Positions 52,001 through 60,175 of a stretch of 64,000 nt of DNA are shown here, piece after piece (within the stretch, counting starts at the first letter, position 1; each line of letters starts with the position of its first letter). Source of the DNA: Yeguia hominis (GTDB lineage Bacteria > Bacillota > Clostridia > Oscillospirales > Acutalibacteraceae); NCBI RefSeq assembly GCF_014384705.1, contig NZ_JACRSN010000016.1, positions 10,758 to 74,757 on the forward strand, given 5' to 3'. The position numbers and the translations under genes were made by a program. Below the pieces are notes generated by a model. The model was not told the origin of the DNA. It saw nothing but the letters and a program-made list of their open reading frames with translations, and searched no databases.

Positions 52001-52852
52001 AGATGAATAGTCTGTAATATTGATGGTATAAATTTTGCGCGAACCGTCCCGGGTAATCTTCGTTTCGAGCAGGAAAATTTCTCCCCAAATCGTCACCTTG
52101 CCGTCCTCGGTAGAGACATTGGCAATCGGAGAAATTTTTCCTTTCGGCATTCTTCCGTAAATTTCGCGCGCCGTATCCGGCTGAATCGTCGGCAGCATTT
52201 CTGCGCCGCGCCGCAGGTTAATCGTCTTTGCCGTTGTCTTTCGCTGCCGTTCCTTCTTTTTTTCGGCATCGCGCATCATCGCTTCATAGTTTTCAATTTC
52301 GCCGGCAATTCTTTCCCGGCGCTTTTCTTCCGTTGCCTTTTCAATCTGCCCGACAGACTGTTCTGTCATGCCCTCAAGAGAAACAACGCCGCCGAATTCC
52401 ACCTGAAAAGTGGTTCCAAACTCCTCGCGAATCAAAGAGAGAATCGCCCGATCCACCTTGCGGGCCTTTAAAATCTCTGCGCCGCCGTGAGAAAGCGAAA
52501 CCATCAAAAGATTGCCGGAAACCGAAACTGCCGCATCTTTGAGGCTCCCGTTGATCGTTGCATCCCGTCTGCGGAGCTCTTTGACCAGTTCCGGAAAATA
52601 TTCCGGAACAAACGGGCACGACGAAAACCGCGGCAAAAGCCGGACGCGGTGCACCTGAAGTGCCGATTCTTCCAGACGCTTTTCCAAAAGAAAGAGGCTG
52701 TCTCTGGGAACCAGTGACGAAAGCGACAAGGTTCCTTCCAGCGTGCGTGTGTCCCGATTGACAGAAAGGGTTTCCACTGTCGCCTCGCAGAGTTCCGCAC
52801 CCAGACCGTCCAGCGTTATGTATGCACTAAAAAGTTCGTTAACCGTTTTCAA
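49037..52852 (-). CDS. polC: DNA polymerase III alpha subunit, PolC type, lacking the exonuclease domain
   Basis: 1271 residues from the likely TTG start at 52852. Order: N-terminal domain, OB fold (about 230-330), PHP domain (about 345-410; RVELHLHTNMSGLDGINP, TAIAVTDHGV), then directly the polymerase core with PDIDLNFSGEYQ, TTGQHPGGMVVVP and MFPKAHAAAYMIATLRLGW, and a zinc knuckle (CPECHYS...CPNC). In standard PolC (about 1430-1440 residues) a DnaQ-like 3'-5' exonuclease interrupts PHP. Here MIYGVEAYFVND runs into YFHQVILVKNKAGLKNLYRL across about 25 residues, with no DxExT motif. The start is uncertain: AAGGA is 12 bases from TTG, or 6 from an ATT two codons earlier. Confidence 0.94.
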   Translation of the reverse strand: MKTVNELFSAYITLDGLGAELCEATVETLSVNRDTRTLEGTLSLSSLVPRDSLFLLEKRLEESALQVHRVRLLPRFSSCPFVPEYFPELVKELRRRDATINGSLKDAAVSVSGNLLMVSLSHGGAEILKARKVDRAILSLIREEFGTTFQVEFGGVVSLEGMTEQSVGQIEKATEEKRRERIAGEIENYEAMMRDAEKKKERQRKTTAKTINLRRGAEMLPTIQPDTAREIYGRMPKGKISPIANVSTEDGKVTIWGEIFLLETKITRDGSRKIYTINITDYSSSMTLKLLMNINDCKAVDTLAKGMSVIVSGALEFDKYDREIVMRPDSIAAVEQIKVDDDAPKKRVELHLHTNMSGLDGINPIEDYIRRAVAWGHTAIAVTDHGVVQAFPYAHDEVERARKNGAELKMIYGVEAYFVNDTDAKARNVALNLPEGEDLVKKLEYFHQVILVKNKAGLKNLYRLISISHLEHFYRKPRIPKSLLEQYREGLIIGGACERGEIFRAIVNGESDETVKEIASFYDYLEIQPIENNRFMIRNGTAADDEALRDYNRRVVRIADELGKPVVATCDAHFLDPKDAQYRNMLMIGHYDDVPTKLFFRTTAEMLDEFSYLGEEKAYEVVVTNPNWIAEQTEDLIPVPKDLYAPVIDGAEEKLNSMCWANAKKKYGDPLPEIVETRLARELGAINKYNYSVLYMTAQMLVSNSEEHGYLVGSRGSVGSSFVASMAGISEVNPLMPHYVCPECHYSAFITDGSVGSGFDLPQKNCPNCGIPLDRDGHNIPFETFLGFEGDKVPDIDLNFSGEYQTRAHRYTEEVFGRENVFKAGTIGTIKEKTAIGFVKKYEEEKGIVLHRAEELRLALGFTGVKRTTGQHPGGMVVVPRGMEVYDFCPVQRPADDATSDSITTHFEFKSMHDTLCKLDELGHDVPTIYRYLEDYTGIPVMKVSMSDPEVMSLFTSTKALGVTPEDIDSETGTFSLPEVGTSFVRGMLIESQPKTFSDLLQVSGLSHGTDVWLGNAQDLIKNKVCTISDVIGTRDSIMTYLLLKGLKPKSAFKIMEITRKGKAKKLLTEEYLTEMREHDVPEWYIDSCMKIKYMFPKAHAAAYMIATLRLGWYKVHYPIEYYAAYFTVRNEDFDGNVAIRGKDAVCRRMAEIKNKGREASAKEISSVATLQIINEMLARKIELLPVDLYRSDSRKFLVEDGKIRLPFVALPEVGESAANSLYEAARSGERYKSIEDLQGRAKISSAVIEKLANAGALEGLPQSSQLSLFG

Positions 52853-52896
52853 AAAAATGCAACATCCTTCTCTTTGAAATTCCCCATTGGACGCAC

Positions 52897-53943
52897 TTAT
52901 CCTGCGGCGACTTCCGCAAGCAGCGCTTCCAGCAGTTCCTCTTCCGGAACTTTTTTGATGATTTTCCCCTTGCGGAATAGTAACCCGACGCCGTCTCCGC
53001 CCGCAATTCCGATATCTGCTTCCCGCGCTTCTCCCGGTCCGTTCACAACGCAGCCCATTACTGCGACCGTGAGATCTTTCGGGCACCCTGCAAGCGCAGC
53101 TTCGACTTTTTTCGCAAGCGCGATCAAATCAATTTTTGTTCTGCCGCAGGTCGGGCAGGAAACCAGCTTCACGCCGCCGCAAAGGCCAAGCGCTTTTAAA
53201 ATATCTTTGCCGGCAAAAACCTCTTCCACCGGATCCGCCGTCAGAGACACCCGAATGGTGTCTCCGATTCCGCGCTGCAAAAGGCTTCCGATTCCGATCG
53301 CAGATTTGAGCATTCCCATCCGGGCGGTGCCCGCCTCCGTCACACCTAAATGCAGCGGATATGCGCACGCTTCCGACGCAAGCTCATAGGCGCGGATCAT
53401 CGTATCCACATTTGAAGACTTGATTGAGAGCACAATATCCGTAAAATCGAATTTTTCAAGCAGAGACGCATGATAGAGCGCGCTCTCGCAAAGTGCTTCC
53501 GGCGTCGGTTTGCCGTATTTCTCTAAAATGTGCGGCTCCAGCGACCCGGAATTAACCCCGATCCGAATCGGAATCTTCCGAACACGGCAGGCCTCTGCCA
53601 CTGCTTTGACCCGGTCCTCTCCGCCAATGTTTCCCGGATTGATCCGGATCTTGTCCACTCCGGCAGCAGCTGATTCCAGCGCAAGGCGGTAATCGAAATG
53701 GATATCCGCAACCAGCGGAACCTGCACTTCTTTTTTGATCGCTTCGATCAGCCGAACCGCGTTTTGATCCGGGATCGCCGCCCGAATCAGTTCGCAGCCT
53801 GCCGCCTCCAGCGCTTTGGCCTGCGCAACCGACCCGGCAATGTCATCCGCCGGGACATTCAGCATAGACTGTACGGAAATCGGCGCGCCGCCGCCAATTT
53901 TCAGCGTTCCGGCCGATACCTGTTTTGTTTGTTTCCGAACCAT
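52897..53943 (-). CDS. ispG: 4-hydroxy-3-methylbut-2-enyl diphosphate synthase (IspG/GcpE)
   Basis: 348 residues, 4Fe-4S enzyme of the MEP pathway. TIM-barrel part with VPLVADIHFDYRLAL and KIRINPGNIGGEDRV; the cluster-binding cysteines are in LVSCPTCGRTKID and VAVMGCVVNGPGEAREADIG. The ATG at 53943 (MVRKQTKQVSAG) has GGGAGG 7-8 bases upstream; a start six codons earlier would bury that site. It sits between rseP and polC in the operon. Confidence 0.95.
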   Translation of the reverse strand: MVRKQTKQVSAGTLKIGGGAPISVQSMLNVPADDIAGSVAQAKALEAAGCELIRAAIPDQNAVRLIEAIKKEVQVPLVADIHFDYRLALESAAAGVDKIRINPGNIGGEDRVKAVAEACRVRKIPIRIGVNSGSLEPHILEKYGKPTPEALCESALYHASLLEKFDFTDIVLSIKSSNVDTMIRAYELASEACAYPLHLGVTEAGTARMGMLKSAIGIGSLLQRGIGDTIRVSLTADPVEEVFAGKDILKALGLCGGVKLVSCPTCGRTKIDLIALAKKVEAALAGCPKDLTVAVMGCVVNGPGEAREADIGIAGGDGVGLLFRKGKIIKKVPEEELLEALLAEVAAG

Positions 53944-53961
53944 CTTGATTCCTCCCGGCAA

Positions 53962-55032
53962 CTACGCGCCAAGCCCCTGCCCGGTCACCAGGCGCACGAT
54001 ATCATTAAACGTAATCAGCAGCATAAAAGCCATCAGCAGGAAAAATCCCGCAGCATGCACCCAGCCCTCATATTTCGGATTAACGGGCTTTCTGCGGATT
54101 CCCTCGACGATTAAAAACAGCAGGCGCCCACCGTCAAGCGCCGGCAGCGGAAGCAAGTTGACAATCCCGAGGTTGACGGTAATGATGATCATCATCAGTA
54201 AAATATTGTTGACTGCATCCCCGAATCCAGACTGCAGTCCTGCAGAGGCCGCCTGTGTAATCGCCTGCGCAGTGCCGACCGGACCGGCAACATCGTTAAG
54301 CCCAAACCGGCCTGTCACCAGGCCCGCCAGACTGGTCCAAACCATCCGTACCACCGAAACGGTTTCCGCGCCGGTCTTTTGGATCAACGTCCAGACTGTT
54401 TTGGCTTGCGGCTGCACGTAAAAATCCAGTGACAAAATCTCTGTTCCATCCTGCTCGACCGTATGAAAGGCAACATTCGGAATCGAAAGTACCGATCCGT
54501 TTCGCACAACCTCCAAATCCACATCGTGCGGATCCGCAAGCGCCAGCGCAAAACTCAAATCGCGGTCCGTAAAAATCCGGTATCCGTCGATGGAATAAAA
54601 CCGGTCGCCGACCTCCAGCCCAGCTGCCTGTGTCGCGGAATCCTCTGTAAATTTGGAAACCGTTGTACTTGCAAAATTCGGTTCCTGACAAAGCAGAATC
54701 ATCATCAGTAAAAAGCCGAGCACCATATTCATCACGGCGCCCGCAACTACCACAATCATCCGCTTCCAGACCGGCTTATTGCCGAATGCCCGGGCATCTT
54801 CGCTCGCTTCGTCTTCGCCTTCCATGGCACAAAATCCGCCGATTGGGAACAGCCGCAGAGAATACTTGGTCTCCCCTTTTCCAAAACGAATCAGCTTCGG
54901 CCCCATGCCAATCGCGAATTCGTTGACTTTAATCCCGGCCAGTTTCGCCGTAAAAAAATGGCCGAATTCGTGTACAAAAACAATCAATCCAAACAAGAGG
55001 ATCGCGATGAGAATCAGTAAAACGGTTGTCAA
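53962..55032 (-). CDS. rseP: Site-2 membrane metalloprotease (RseP/RasP)
   Basis: 356 residues, M50 family. First helix with the zinc motif FVHEFGHFFTAKLAG (about residues 18-32), a PDZ domain (about 115-200; DSATQAAGLEVGDRFYSIDG), and near the C-terminus NLLPLPALDGGRLLF supplying the third zinc ligand. Starts at a TTG with GAGGTG about 9 bases upstream. Cleaves membrane-embedded regulators and signal-peptide remnants. Lies between dxr and ispG, the common Firmicute order. Confidence 0.95.
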   Translation of the reverse strand: MTTVLLILIAILLFGLIVFVHEFGHFFTAKLAGIKVNEFAIGMGPKLIRFGKGETKYSLRLFPIGGFCAMEGEDEASEDARAFGNKPVWKRMIVVVAGAVMNMVLGFLLMMILLCQEPNFASTTVSKFTEDSATQAAGLEVGDRFYSIDGYRIFTDRDLSFALALADPHDVDLEVVRNGSVLSIPNVAFHTVEQDGTEILSLDFYVQPQAKTVWTLIQKTGAETVSVVRMVWTSLAGLVTGRFGLNDVAGPVGTAQAITQAASAGLQSGFGDAVNNILLMMIIITVNLGIVNLLPLPALDGGRLLFLIVEGIRRKPVNPKYEGWVHAAGFFLLMAFMLLITFNDIVRLVTGQGLGA

Positions 55033-55045
55033 TGAACACTACACC

Positions 55046-56194
55046 TCATTTCATGCCGGCAATCTGCCGGACAGATGCACGGGCTTCCCGGTCTGCATCC
55101 AAGATTTCTTCAAGACTTCCGCCCGGAATCGTGGTTGCCGCCATTTTCCGGACGATCTCTCCAATTGCTGGGAAAGAAAGTTTTCCCTGCAAAAACAGTT
55201 GTACCGCAACCTCATTAGCCCCATTGATTGCTGCCGGCGTCAGGCCGCCTCGGCGCAGCGCCTCCCGACAAGCCGCAAGGCAGGGAAATGTTTCATCGTC
55301 CGGCGCAAAAAATCGAAGCGTTCCGCATCGGACCAGGTCAAGCGGCGGCGCAACCGACGGTTTTCGATCCGGCCAGGTCAGCGCATACTGAATTGGGATA
55401 TGCATATCCGCAGTGCCAAGCTGTGCGAGCATCGCGCCGTCCACATATTCCACCAGAGAATGCACAATACTCTCGCGATGCACAACCACATCGATCCGAT
55501 CCTCCGGCAAGCCAAAGAGCCAGGACGCCTCAATCACCTCAAGGCCCTTGTTCATCATGGTTGCGCAGTCGATCGTAATCTTGTTTCCCATTTCCCAGTT
55601 TGGATGCCGAAGCGCGTCCTGCGGCGTGACAGTTTTGAGTTCTTCCCGCGTTTTTCCAAAGAACGGACCTCCGGATGCCGTCAGTAGGATCCGGCGCAGT
55701 GCCCCGCGTTCCGGACAGCCCTGCAGGCACTGGAAAATCGCAGAGTGTTCGCTGTCTACCGGAAAAACCCGCACGCCGTTTTTTCGAACGGTCTCCATCA
55801 CAAGCGCGCCGCCTGCTGCCAGCGTTTCTTTGTTGGCAAGAGCCAGATCTTTTCCTGCGTTCGCCGCAGCAAGCGTCGGCTGCAGCCCAACCATCCCGAC
55901 AACCGCATTGCAGACCACGTCGGCCTCCGGAAGCGATGCGGCCTCGCAAAGGCCTTCCATCCCGGACAGCACCCGAACCGGCAGATCCCGCACCGCAGCG
56001 CGCAGGTGCGCAGCAGCTTCCGTCTCATATACCACCGCAAGTTTCGGTTTCCACTCCCGGATTTGGCTCTCCAGAAGCGTAATATTCGAATGTGCTGCAA
56101 GCGCCGAAACCTTCAGTCCCAGCGCACGCGCCACATCCAGCGTTTGAGTCCCAATCGATCCGGTAGACCCCAACAAAGAAAGATTCGTTTTCAT
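55046..56194 (-). CDS. dxr: 1-deoxy-D-xylulose 5-phosphate reductoisomerase
   Basis: 382 residues. NADPH loop LLGSTGSIGTQTLDVA, then NKETLAAGGALVMETV, the metal/substrate site VDSEHSAIFQCLQG, and LTASGGPFFGKTREEL with the flexible-loop region after it. The ATG at 56194 has GGGGA 6 bases upstream; longer frames run into the hairpin at 56292-56331. Commits carbon to the MEP pathway together with IspG and IspH in this window. Confidence 0.95.
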   Translation of the reverse strand: MKTNLSLLGSTGSIGTQTLDVARALGLKVSALAAHSNITLLESQIREWKPKLAVVYETEAAAHLRAAVRDLPVRVLSGMEGLCEAASLPEADVVCNAVVGMVGLQPTLAAANAGKDLALANKETLAAGGALVMETVRKNGVRVFPVDSEHSAIFQCLQGCPERGALRRILLTASGGPFFGKTREELKTVTPQDALRHPNWEMGNKITIDCATMMNKGLEVIEASWLFGLPEDRIDVVVHRESIVHSLVEYVDGAMLAQLGTADMHIPIQYALTWPDRKPSVAPPLDLVRCGTLRFFAPDDETFPCLAACREALRRGGLTPAAINGANEVAVQLFLQGKLSFPAIGEIVRKMAATTIPGGSLEEILDADREARASVRQIAGMK

Positions 56195-56291
56195 TATTAT
56201 TCCCCAATTTTCTATTTTAGGACGCTTCGGTGCGATTTGTTTTTCGGATCTCTTCGATGCAACCGATGCGCTCGTTTTTTCTAAAAAAACA

Positions 56292-56331
56292 GGAAAGAGC
56301 TGCGCGCCGGCGGCACGAAACAACTCTTTCC
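56292..56331 (-). terminator. Terminator-like hairpin between cdsA and dxr
   Basis: Minus strand stem GGAAAGAG / CTCTTTCC around a GC-rich loop, followed by TG and seven T. In mid-operon it may attenuate transcription into dxr-rseP-ispG-polC. Confidence 0.6.
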
Positions 56332-56342
56332 GCAAAAATCCG

Positions 56343-57164
56343 TCAAGCTAAAATAGCCGGCAGAAACAAAGTCAGATAATACACAAACGGCGTTGTGAAA
56401 ATGACGCTGTCAAACCGATCCAGGAATCCGCCGTGTCCCGGAATTACATTTCCAAAGTCCTTGATATGGCAGCCGCGCTTAATTAGCGAAAAACTCAAAT
56501 CTCCCAAAACAGAAATTGCACTTCCTCCAATGGAAAGCAAAACTAGGGACAAATAGGAAACGGAAATCTCCGCGCCGTAGACCGCCTCTAATACGACGCC
56601 GGCCAACATCATAAACAGGAAATTGAGCACAAACCCGCCCAAAAGTCCCTCTACGGTCTTCTTGGGGCTGATATTCGGACACAATTTATGCTTTCCCAAA
56701 AATTTTCCCGCAAAAAACGCACCGGCATCCGAAACCCAGGCGACCGCAATACAGAACACAACCAGAACGATTCCGTATTTTTCATGTTCATCCCGCAGGG
56801 GAACCGCCAAGCTGAGTGCAAGCGGTATGAGGAGTGTCATACTGTACAGAACGCCGATTTCCCGAAACGTATAATCTGCATGCACGCGCAGCTGCACAAG
56901 AAAGAGCACGACGGTATACAGAAACAGCGCAAGTCCGATCCACGGAGTCGAAATTAGAAACGGAACTGCTACAGCTAAAATCAGGCTTGGACCTGTCAGC
57001 CAAAGATTCTTTGAGACCCCCGCGGCGCCCGCCAGCTCATACACAGAGGCCGCCGAAATCAATGCGATGACAATCGGCAAAAGCAGCGGAAACGACCGGT
57101 TAAACACCACAACGGCAATGGTCACAAGAACCAGAATTGCGCCAGAAAAAATTCGTTTTCCCAA
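56343..57164 (-). CDS. cdsA: Phosphatidate cytidylyltransferase (CdsA)
   Basis: 273 residues, about eight transmembrane helices. Makes CDP-diacylglycerol for phospholipids. The CDP-alcohol signature near the C-terminus reads VIPGHGGFLDRFDSVIFTTP, preceded by SVLGDLSFSLIKRGCHIKDF; both are family hallmarks. Starts 3 bases after the uppS stop. Confidence 0.95.
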   Translation of the reverse strand: MGKRIFSGAILVLVTIAVVVFNRSFPLLLPIVIALISAASVYELAGAAGVSKNLWLTGPSLILAVAVPFLISTPWIGLALFLYTVVLFLVQLRVHADYTFREIGVLYSMTLLIPLALSLAVPLRDEHEKYGIVLVVFCIAVAWVSDAGAFFAGKFLGKHKLCPNISPKKTVEGLLGGFVLNFLFMMLAGVVLEAVYGAEISVSYLSLVLLSIGGSAISVLGDLSFSLIKRGCHIKDFGNVIPGHGGFLDRFDSVIFTTPFVYYLTLFLPAILA

Positions 57165-57167
57165 CGC

Positions 57168-57902
57168 TCAGACACCTCCAAACCGACGTTTTCTATGAGA
57201 ATACTCATCAATTGCAGCTTCCAAATCCCGGGGCTTAAAATCTGGCCACAGGATATCCATAATGACATATTCGGAATAAGCAGACTGCCAGAGCAGGAAA
57301 TTTGAGATGCGGTGTTCTCCGCTTGGACGGATAATGAGATCCGGATCCGGCTGCCCGGCTGTGGAAAGCGCAGCAGAAATCGTTTCTTCCGTAATTTCTT
57401 CCGGCGCAAGCTTTCCGTCCTTTGTATCCTGGGAGATTTGGCGGACAGCGCCGACTATTTCCGCCCGGCCGCCATAATTCATCGCCAGATTCAGCACCAT
57501 CCCGGTGCGGTTTTTCGAAACCTCCACCGTTTCTGCAATCAGCGTCTGCAGCTCCTCCGGAAAGGCAGTGGTATCCCCAATAAAGCGGACTTTGATATCA
57601 TCATCCAAAAAGTCTCGCAGCGCTTCTTCCAAATACTGCTTAAAAAGAACAATCAGCGCGCCGACTTCGTCTTTGGGACGTTTCCAGTTTTCTGTCGAAA
57701 ACGCATAAACCGTCAAATATTCAATCCCGATCGCACTGCAGTACCGGGTGATGGTTTTAAAATTTGCGGCGCCCGCCGTATGTCCCGCAGAACGCGGCAA
57801 TCCGCGCTTCTGCGCCCAACGCCCGTTTCCGTCCATGATAATCCCGATATGCCGCGGCAGCACCCGCTGTGGCTGCTGCCGTTTTTTTGAAAAAAGGCGC
57901 AT
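57168..57902 (-). CDS. uppS: Undecaprenyl diphosphate synthase (UppS)
   Basis: 244 residues, cis-prenyltransferase supplying the wall lipid carrier. Signatures: HIGIIMDGNGRWAQKRGLPR with the catalytic Asp, AGAANFKTITRYC, YLTVYAFSTENWKRP, and DLIIRPSGEHRISNFLLWQ. 3 bases separate it from frr and from cdsA. It uses isoprenoid units made by Dxr, IspG and IspH of this window. Confidence 0.96.
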   Translation of the reverse strand: MRLFSKKRQQPQRVLPRHIGIIMDGNGRWAQKRGLPRSAGHTAGAANFKTITRYCSAIGIEYLTVYAFSTENWKRPKDEVGALIVLFKQYLEEALRDFLDDDIKVRFIGDTTAFPEELQTLIAETVEVSKNRTGMVLNLAMNYGGRAEIVGAVRQISQDTKDGKLAPEEITEETISAALSTAGQPDPDLIIRPSGEHRISNFLLWQSAYSEYVIMDILWPDFKPRDLEAAIDEYSHRKRRFGGV

Positions 57903-57905
57903 CCG

Positions 57906-58460
57906 TTAAATCTCCATGATTTCTTTTTCTTTTTTCGCGTGGACGCCATCGATGTCCTTGCAGGCTTTATCCGTCAGATCCTGCATCTTTTTCTCTGCCT
58001 GCTTGAGATCGTCCTCTGTAATCTCGCTCTTTTTCTTCATTTGTTTGAGCTTATCAATCGAATCTCTGCGCACCGACCGAACTGCCACTTTGGCTTCTTC
58101 TGCCATTTTGGAAATGTCTTTTGCGATAGAGCGGCGCCGTTCTTCCGTCAGCGGCGGGAAAATCAGACGGATCGTCTTTCCGTCGCTCTGCGGATTCACG
58201 CCGAGATCGGACGTCTGAATTGCTTTTTCAATCGCACGGCAAATCGATGCATCCCAAGGCTGAATCGTCAGCACCCGCGCCTCCGAGACCGAAACCGCTG
58301 CAACCTGGTTAATCGGCGTCGGCGTTCCGTAATAATCGACATGAATTTTATCCAGGACCTCCGGATTTGCCCTGCCGGCACGGATCGATGCAAATTCGTT
58401 TGAAAGGACGGTAATGGTTTTCTGCATTTTGCTCTCTGCTGTTTTCATGACCTCTTTCAT
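57906..58460 (-). CDS. frr: Ribosome recycling factor
   Basis: 184 residues, typical length. SNEFASIRAGRANPEVLDKI and VDYYGTPTPINQVAAVSV are the standard motifs; the C-terminal coiled-coil ends KKEKEIMEI. The ATG at 58460 has AAAGGGG 8 bases upstream; frames reaching 58646 include pyrH bases and are not used. Follows pyrH. Confidence 0.96.
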   Translation of the reverse strand: MKEVMKTAESKMQKTITVLSNEFASIRAGRANPEVLDKIHVDYYGTPTPINQVAAVSVSEARVLTIQPWDASICRAIEKAIQTSDLGVNPQSDGKTIRLIFPPLTEERRRSIAKDISKMAEEAKVAVRSVRRDSIDKLKQMKKKSEITEDDLKQAEKKMQDLTDKACKDIDGVHAKKEKEIMEI

Positions 58461-58485
58461 TGTTGGTGCCCCTTTCCCAATCGTT

Positions 58486-59199
58486 TTATTCCTGCATGGT
58501 AACCATGGTTCCAATGGATTCTCCGCAAATAATCCGGTAGATGTTTTCCGGATCTTCCAGACTGAACACGCAAATGGGAATATGATTATCCCGGCACATT
58601 GTTGCCGCGGTTCCATCCATGACTTTGAGATCCTTCGCCAAAACATCCGTAAAGGTCAGCGTATCATACCGCACTGCATTCGGATTCTTTTTGGGATCGC
58701 TGTCATAAACACCATCGACCATGGTAGCTTTCAAAATAATATCGGCTTCGATTTCCGCCGCACGGAGCGCCGCAGCAGTATCCGTTGAGAAAAACGGATT
58801 TCCGGTTCCGCAGCCAAAAACGACGACACGGCCTTTTTCCAAATGCCGGACCGCCCGATTCCGGATATACGGCTCTGCAACCTGCTGCATTGCAATGGCC
58901 GTCTGCACACGCACCGGAACGCCTAATTGCTCCAGTCCATCTGCAACGCCCAGCGCGTTGATTACCGTTCCGAGCATTCCCATATGATCAGCCCGCGTCC
59001 GGTTCATCTTCCCGCTGCTTCTTCCGCGCCAGAAATTTCCGCCGCCGACAACAATTCCGATTTCCACTCCCGCTTCCACGACAGCTTTGATCGGACGGCA
59101 TATTTTTAACACGGTGTCGAAATCGATTCCATGCCCAATATTTCCAGCAAGCGCTTCTCCGCTCAATTTCAGTAAAACCCGTTTATATTTCGGTTCCAC
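58486..59199 (-). CDS. pyrH: UMP kinase (PyrH)
   Basis: 237 residues, amino-acid-kinase fold. VLLKLSGEALAGNIGHGID at the N-terminus, IGIVVGGGNFWRGRS, NRTRADHMGMLGTVINAL, and VDGVYDSDPKKNPNA. Starts with GTG, GGAAGG upstream. First gene of the operon pyrH-frr-uppS-cdsA-dxr-rseP-ispG-polC, behind its own promoter. Confidence 0.96.
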   Translation of the reverse strand: MEPKYKRVLLKLSGEALAGNIGHGIDFDTVLKICRPIKAVVEAGVEIGIVVGGGNFWRGRSSGKMNRTRADHMGMLGTVINALGVADGLEQLGVPVRVQTAIAMQQVAEPYIRNRAVRHLEKGRVVVFGCGTGNPFFSTDTAAALRAAEIEADIILKATMVDGVYDSDPKKNPNAVRYDTLTFTDVLAKDLKVMDGTAATMCRDNHIPICVFSLEDPENIYRIICGESIGTMVTMQE

Positions 59200-59225
59200 G
59201 AAAACACCTTCCCTTCGTTTTTTCT

Positions 59226-59254
59226 ATTTTACAATACCCGTTTCATAAAGTAAA
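59226..59254 (-). promoter_or_regulatory. SigA-type promoter of the pyrH operon
   Basis: Minus strand -35 TTTACT (59249-59254), 17-base spacer, -10 TAAAAT (59226-59231), 27 bases before the GTG. Confidence 0.75.
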
Positions 59255-59341
59255 GTATTTCCTATCGAATCCTGTGTTTGTTCGGTAAGTTTCTCTGGAC
59301 AAACCGGTGTAGCGTGCGCTTTTGCGGAGAATTTTTCCTTA

Positions 59342-59977
59342 TCAGGCGTCTAATTCTGAGGTGTCCTGTAAAATTAAAAGGGTCAGCAGCTCCTGCTGCC
59401 TTTTGGCTTTTATGTAGAACGTGGTCTGCGGCATGCCACATTGCTTTGCAGCCTGCCGAATGGTCTGGCCGCCTTCCCGCCAGGCACAATACGCCCCCCA
59501 AAATGCTTCCGGAATCGCCTTTCTGGGTCTTCCGAACTGAACGCCGCGCGCCTTGGCCGCCGCGATCCCCTCTGCCTGCCGCTGCCGGATATTGACACGC
59601 TCATTTTCTGCCGCAAAGGAAAGCAGCTGAAGGACAATATCGCTGATCAGCGTTCCGAGAAGATCTTTGGCCTGCGTCGTATCGAGCAGCGGCATGTCCA
59701 GCACCCGAATGTCCGAGCCCTTTTCCTTCGTTATGATGCGCCACTGTTCCATAATCTCCGTATAATTTCTGCCCAGACGATCGATGCTTTTGACAACCAG
59801 CAAATCCCCTTTTCGCATTCTCCGCATCATTCGTTTGTAGGCCGGACGCTCAAAATCCTTTCCGGATTGTTTGTCCATATAAAGGTAGCGTTTTTCAATT
59901 CCGTAATCTGACAACGCGACCAATTGCCGGACCTCATTTTGTTCTTTGGTGGATACCCTGATATAACCATAGGTCAC
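59342..59977 (-). CDS. Serine recombinase (resolvase/invertase family)
   Basis: 211 residues. Catalytic domain (about 1-140): YGYIRVSTKEQN with the catalytic Ser, DKQSGKDFERPAYKRM, LVVKSIDRLGRNYTEI and the arginine-rich patch; the long E helix FAAENERVNIRQRQAEGI; then a C-terminal helix-turn-helix (IRQAAKQCGMPQTTFYIKA). Small resolvase/Hin type, not a large phage integrase. The GTG at 59977 has GGGAG about 9 bases upstream; upstream codons give a frame without the family start. No inverted repeat or res site is evident nearby. It lies alone beside an IS256 copy. Confidence 0.9.
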   Translation of the reverse strand: MTYGYIRVSTKEQNEVRQLVALSDYGIEKRYLYMDKQSGKDFERPAYKRMMRRMRKGDLLVVKSIDRLGRNYTEIMEQWRIITKEKGSDIRVLDMPLLDTTQAKDLLGTLISDIVLQLLSFAAENERVNIRQRQAEGIAAAKARGVQFGRPRKAIPEAFWGAYCAWREGGQTIRQAAKQCGMPQTTFYIKAKRQQELLTLLILQDTSELDA

Positions 59978-60110
59978 CTTTGCACTCTCCCTTCCCTTAC
60001 ACGCCTTCGTTGCGCTGAAAATATCATTATAGCAGGTCTTTTCCCCATTCCGGCATTTTCGCATCCGAATGACTTCCAAATTTTCCCCTTTTTTATAAAA
60101 CAGAAAAGAA

Positions 60111-60136
60111 AAGCCGCCGGAATAACCGGCGGCTTT
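60111..60136 (-). terminator. Intrinsic terminator upstream of the serine recombinase gene
   Basis: Stem AAGCCGCCGG / CCGGCGGCTT with a 6-base centre, followed on the minus strand by TTCTTTTCTGTTTT. It would stop transcripts leaving the IS. Confidence 0.8.
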
Positions 60137-60175
60137 GAAAAAACGTGCTAAGAAATTTATTGACCTGATTTTTCA

